A DNA stretch of 64,000 nucleotides from Bradyrhizobium sp. 186 (GTDB taxonomy: Bacteria; Pseudomonadota; Alphaproteobacteria; Rhizobiales; Xanthobacteraceae), in assembly GCF_023101685.1 (NCBI RefSeq), contig NZ_CP082164.1:9579001-9643000 (forward strand). The letters run 5' to 3'. Positions 61,330 through 64,000 of the stretch are shown here, piece after piece; within the stretch, counting starts at the first letter, position 1; each line of letters opens with the position of its first letter. The translations under genes were made by a program, and so were the position numbers. The notes beneath the pieces were generated by a model. The model was not told the origin of the DNA. It made no database searches and saw only the letters and a program-made list of their open reading frames with translations.

Positions 61330-62427
61330 TCAGATCGGCAAATGCAGCTGTGGCTCGGACTGGTCCCCGGCGTGCAGCGAGGACAGCGAGACTCCCAGCA
61401 GACGAACGGATTTCGGCAGCGGAATCTCGGCCTGAAGCAAGCCGACCGCCAGGCTCTCAAGATCGTCCCGGCTTGGCACCGGGGTGAGGACCGACCTACT
61501 ACGGGTGATGATCTCAAAATCGAAGAACTTGACCTTCAGCGTCACCGTCCGCCCTCGGTTGCCCGTGCCCTCGCAGTGGCGCCAGACCTTGTCGACGAGT
61601 GGCCGGAGCTCTGCAACCAAGGCATCAAAATCGGTGAGGTCACTGGAAAAGGTGCTCTCGGCCCCGACCGACTTCCGGATCCGGTTGGGCCGGACGGGGC
61701 GTTCGTCGATGCCGCGCGAGATCCAGTAGTAGTAGGCGCCCGACTTTCCGAAATTCACGCCCATGAACTCCATCGTCTGCTTGCGCATGTCGAGGCCGGT
61801 GAAGATGCCGAGCGCGTTCATCTTCGCGGCCGTCGCGGGACCGATGCCGTGAAACTTGCCCACCGGCAGTGTCTCAACGAACGCCGGTCCCATTTCCGGC
61901 GAGATCACATACTGGCCGTTGGGCTTGCGATGATCCGAGGCGAGCTTCGCGAGAAACTTGTTGTAGCTGATGCCGGCCGAAGCGTTGAGGCCGGTATCAG
62001 CTTTGATCTTTTCGCGGATCCGTAGCGCGACGTCGCGGGCGAGCGGAATGCCCTGCAGGTTCTCGGTGACGTCGAGGTAAGCCTCGTCGAGCGACAGCGG
62101 CTCGATGATGGCGGTGTGCTCGCGAAGATCTCGCGGATCTGTCGGCTGATCGATTTGTAGACCTCGAAGCGCGGTTTGACGAAAGATCAGATCGGGACAC
62201 TGCCGCTTCGCGGTCACCGACGGCATGGCGGATCTGACGCCGAATTTGCGGGCTTCGTAGCTCGCAGCGGCGACGACGCCGCGTTCTGCCGAACCGCCGA
62301 CCGCGACCGGCCTGCCGCGCAGCTCCGGATTGTCGCGCTGCTCCACGGACGCATAGAACGCATCCATGTCGATATGGATGATCTTGCGCGTTGGTGCGCC
62401 GCCTTGATCGGGATCGGACGAGGACAT
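61330..62427 (-). CDS. dinB: DNA polymerase IV (DinB) with a locally frameshifted segment
   Basis: 365 aa from ATG 62427. IIHIDMDAFYASVEQRDNPE (first catalytic Asp) and IEPLSLDEAYLDVTENL (Asp/Glu pair) are intact, as are the HhH GIGPATAAKMNALGI and the little-finger domain. Between CPDLIF and EHTAII the protein reads RQTALRGLQIDQPTDPRDLR, where shifting one frame gives VKPRFEVYKSISRQIREIFA, the normal Y-family sequence. An extra base near 62181 and a missing base near 62122 explain it. Catalysis may be impaired. Translesion polymerase. Confidence 0.93.
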   Translation of the reverse strand: MSSSDPDQGGAPTRKIIHIDMDAFYASVEQRDNPELRGRPVAVGGSAERGVVAAASYEARKFGVRSAMPSVTAKRQCPDLIFRQTALRGLQIDQPTDPRDLREHTAIIEPLSLDEAYLDVTENLQGIPLARDVALRIREKIKADTGLNASAGISYNKFLAKLASDHRKPNGQYVISPEMGPAFVETLPVGKFHGIGPATAAKMNALGIFTGLDMRKQTMEFMGVNFGKSGAYYYWISRGIDERPVRPNRIRKSVGAESTFSSDLTDFDALVAELRPLVDKVWRHCEGTGNRGRTVTLKVKFFDFEIITRSRSVLTPVPSRDDLESLAVGLLQAEIPLPKSVRLLGVSLSSLHAGDQSEPQLHLPI

Positions 62428-62467
62428 TCTTATGTTATAGACGTCCTGCACCGAGCAGTCGCCGGCA

Positions 62468-62740
62468 TCAATACCTGTCTTGAGGCAGGCATTCGGGGCA
62501 GGTATCGCCAATGCTGTAGAGCACCTCGGCAATCGCACTGGTCGCCGCCTCCGCAGAGACGCCGGCCGGCGGCGCTTCGCGGGCAATTTCCAGCGCGCGG
62601 TCGCGGGCATGGGGGTCAGCACGATCTTGCATCCAGCCGTGCTGCTCGCACTCGCGAATGGCCCCAGCTTCCAACAATACCGACCGGGCCCAGCCTTCGA
62701 TCGTACGGTGGGTGGGGCGTCGCTCCCGGAACATCAACAT
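62468..62740 (-). CDS. conserved small protein of unknown function
   Basis: A 90-aa protein with a central helical pair (HRTIEGWARSVLLEAGAIRE; DPHARDRALEIAREAPPAGV) and a C-terminal Cys pair (GDTCPECLPQ). No signal peptide. Lies just upstream of dinB on the same strand, 41 bp before its start, so it may share that transcript. Confidence 0.6.
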   Translation of the reverse strand: MLMFRERRPTHRTIEGWARSVLLEAGAIRECEQHGWMQDRADPHARDRALEIAREAPPAGVSAEAATSAIAEVLYSIGDTCPECLPQDRY

Positions 62741-62869
62741 CGCAGAACTCCACTGACGCGGGATGAATCTCCGCCCAAGCTTATCGTTCCGGCGCTTAAC
62801 ACAGGGCAGGGATTCGCAAATGCGGGGAGTCGGCTTTGTCCACCTGTTCCCGCAGGGCGCTGTGGACAG

Positions 62870-63139
62870 CTATCGATCAGAGTTCATGAGTTGGCGCGGC
62901 AGAACCAAGACTATGTTGATTTGTCGGGCCAGGATTTTCGAGGCGATAATCGAGATATGTAACGCGAACTCGTCTTCCATCTCTGCCGCGGCATCCTCGT
63001 CTCGGGCATAGACGTAGAGGATATCGCCATCCACTTCGTCGAATCGAACAGCACGAAAGAGCCGATCAAACCTCTCTGCACCGACCATGAGTGCCATTCG
63101 CGCCGCAATCGCTTGGTCTTGGACCTGAGTCACAATCAT
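62870..63139 (-). CDS. conserved small protein of unknown function
   Basis: An 89-aa protein, alpha/beta in composition (QAIAARMALMVGAERFDRLF; EFALHISIIASKILARQINI). Reads like a small single-domain protein with an amphipathic C-terminal helix. No motif recognised. Isolated on the minus strand, 12 bp from the next gene stop. Confidence 0.55.
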   Translation of the reverse strand: MIVTQVQDQAIAARMALMVGAERFDRLFRAVRFDEVDGDILYVYARDEDAAAEMEDEFALHISIIASKILARQINIVLVLPRQLMNSDR

Positions 63140-63151
63140 CGCTCGGCGATC

Positions 63152-63565
63152 CTAGTTTCCTCTGCCATAATCGACTGCGAAGACTTGGTAGAACTGGCCC
63201 GGCGTCGTATGCGTGAACGCGATCTCCAATGCGACGATCTCCGCATAGCCCTTGGTTTCGTCGCCGACATTGATGAGGTCGACCGCGGTCAGCCCTTTGC
63301 CAGTGTCAAAGTTGGAGGCTGGCGCGCCGGGGATACGGATGAGGCCTTGCATGCTCGGGCCTCGAGTCTGGATAGCAACCTTGATTTGGGCCGCCTTTCG
63401 GACGAAGAGCCGTTCTGATCTGAATTCGATCCTCTGCCATTGGTCGAGACCTGCTGACGTGTGACCCATGTACCTAGGTCCTGTCGCCGGATCGATGGCG
63501 GCCAAGGTGGGGACAATGAGCGCTAAGAAGGCAAGAGTGACAGCCGCGAATAACCCAAGTCGCAT
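63152..63565 (-). CDS. small exported protein of unknown function
   Basis: 137 aa from ATG 63565 with GGAGAT upstream (the open frame starts at 63598). A signal peptide ends near TLAA-IDP. The mature part is beta-rich and has no cysteines (IKVAIQTRGPSMQGLIRIPG). I see no known domain. Confidence 0.6.
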   Translation of the reverse strand: MRLGLFAAVTLAFLALIVPTLAAIDPATGPRYMGHTSAGLDQWQRIEFRSERLFVRKAAQIKVAIQTRGPSMQGLIRIPGAPASNFDTGKGLTAVDLINVGDETKGYAEIVALEIAFTHTTPGQFYQVFAVDYGRGN

Positions 63566-63610
63566 TAGCGGGATCTCCGGCTTTGCCAAAGCGAGCACCT
63601 GCCCATGTTG

Positions 63611-64000
63611 TTACGATCTGATTGAAAACCGGTCGAATGCCGTCAGAACCTGCAGGCGAGGCTCGATATCGCGGAGATAGATTTCAGCCCTGAGAAACGC
63701 GATTTCCGCGTCAAGCTGGCTCTCCTCCACGTCGATGAACCAGGACCGCGGCCGTCCATCGCTGCCATCGCTCCATCGATAGCCTCGCCGCTTGAGAGCG
63801 TCCTTGAGATCAAAGGGCGATTGCTCCGCCCAAACGCGCATCTTTTTCTTGCGAGCCTGTTCGAGCAGCACAGCTAGTGCCGGGGACCCAGTCGATAGTT
63901 GGAAGTCTAGTATCTCAAGCAGAGCATGACAATCGTCGACCGCCCTATGGGCTTGGTGAAAGAAGCCAGCGCCATTCAACAGGTAACCCAGCCGCGAACC
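63611..64000 (-). CDS. 3'-5' exonuclease, C-terminal part
   Basis: Runs off the right edge; about 130 C-terminal residues are visible. HQAHRAVDDCHALLEIL is the ExoIII motif (His and Asp four residues apart) of DnaQ-like DEDDh exonucleases, and the following helical tail (RGYRWSDGSDGRPRSWFIDV) is typical of the alphaproteobacterial 3'-5' exonuclease family. The ExoI and ExoII motifs lie outside the window. Confidence 0.85.
   Translation of the reverse strand, partial: GSRLGYLLNGAGFFHQAHRAVDDCHALLEILDFQLSTGSPALAVLLEQARKKKMRVWAEQSPFDLKDALKRRGYRWSDGSDGRPRSWFIDVEESQLDAEIAFLRAEIYLRDIEPRLQVLTAFDRFSIRS

Overview
The window looks like the chromosome of a Bradyrhizobium-type alphaproteobacterium (Nitrobacteraceae). 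The evidence is high-GC coding throughout; the order DUF2948 - hisD - UPF0262 - LMW phosphatase - maf - yacG - tRNA-Phe, familiar from this family; fused TRAP/TAXI transport; many GGDEF/EAL, DUF and SDR genes typical of soil rhizobia; and palindromic intergenic repeats of the rhizobial type. Genus is an inference from gene content. No rRNA or 16S marker is present.

Layout. 1-18 kb is mostly ordinary chromosome: a TAXI-TRAP uptake operon running off the left edge, small secreted proteins, a NUDIX hydrolase, a thioesterase, an aldo/keto reductase with a TPR protein, a frameshifted isochorismatase-family gene, an amine oxidase/reductase/heme-barrel group, a LuxR-type regulator and a first GGDEF-EAL protein. 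18.2-37.6 kb is accessory. It opens with a truncated copy of the 3' end of a DUF2182 gene fused to a miniature inverted-repeat element. It then carries a PstS-like binding protein next to a membrane GGDEF-EAL sensor, an Lrp/EamA divergent pair, the full DUF1326-DUF2182 pair, an IS3 relic, a complete DctPQM TRAP transporter and a tRNA-like relic. Its last part is a metal/oxidant cluster: VOC, two multicopper oxidases, MFS, DoxX, PadR, ChrA. It ends in a rhodanese gene truncated at the 3' end of tRNA-Phe, which reads like an island junction.

37.6-49 kb returns to core: yacG, maf, LMW phosphatase, UPF0262, hisD, DUF2948, two NAD(P)-dependent short-chain proteins with a divergent TetR regulator, an alpha/beta hydrolase, and a cyclic-nucleotide-binding/TrxR-like flavoprotein. 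From tRNA-Thr (48.95 kb) to about 58 kb lies a decayed prophage or satellite. It holds small phage-like genes, a collagen-repeat tail fibre coupled to an SGNH hydrolase, a large virion-type protein interrupted by one in-frame amber codon, a small-terminase-like protein and several tiny ORFs. No integrase, portal or large terminase is visible. An IS630 element has clipped the last of these genes. 59-64 kb holds TerC, a DUF2235 hydrolase, a dinB gene with two compensating indels, small unknowns and the C-terminus of a 3'-5' exonuclease.

The most informative system-level signal is a perfect 15-bp palindrome. It occurs once between the two divergent multicopper oxidases and once between doxX and padR, with similarity extending a further 9 bp. 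It suggests that one PadR repressor controls the whole oxidase/DoxX/MFS/ChrA cluster. The second is the PstS-like protein with a HAMP-GGDEF-EAL sensor, whose architecture resembles the NspS-MbaA pair of Vibrio but with a phosphate-type binding protein.
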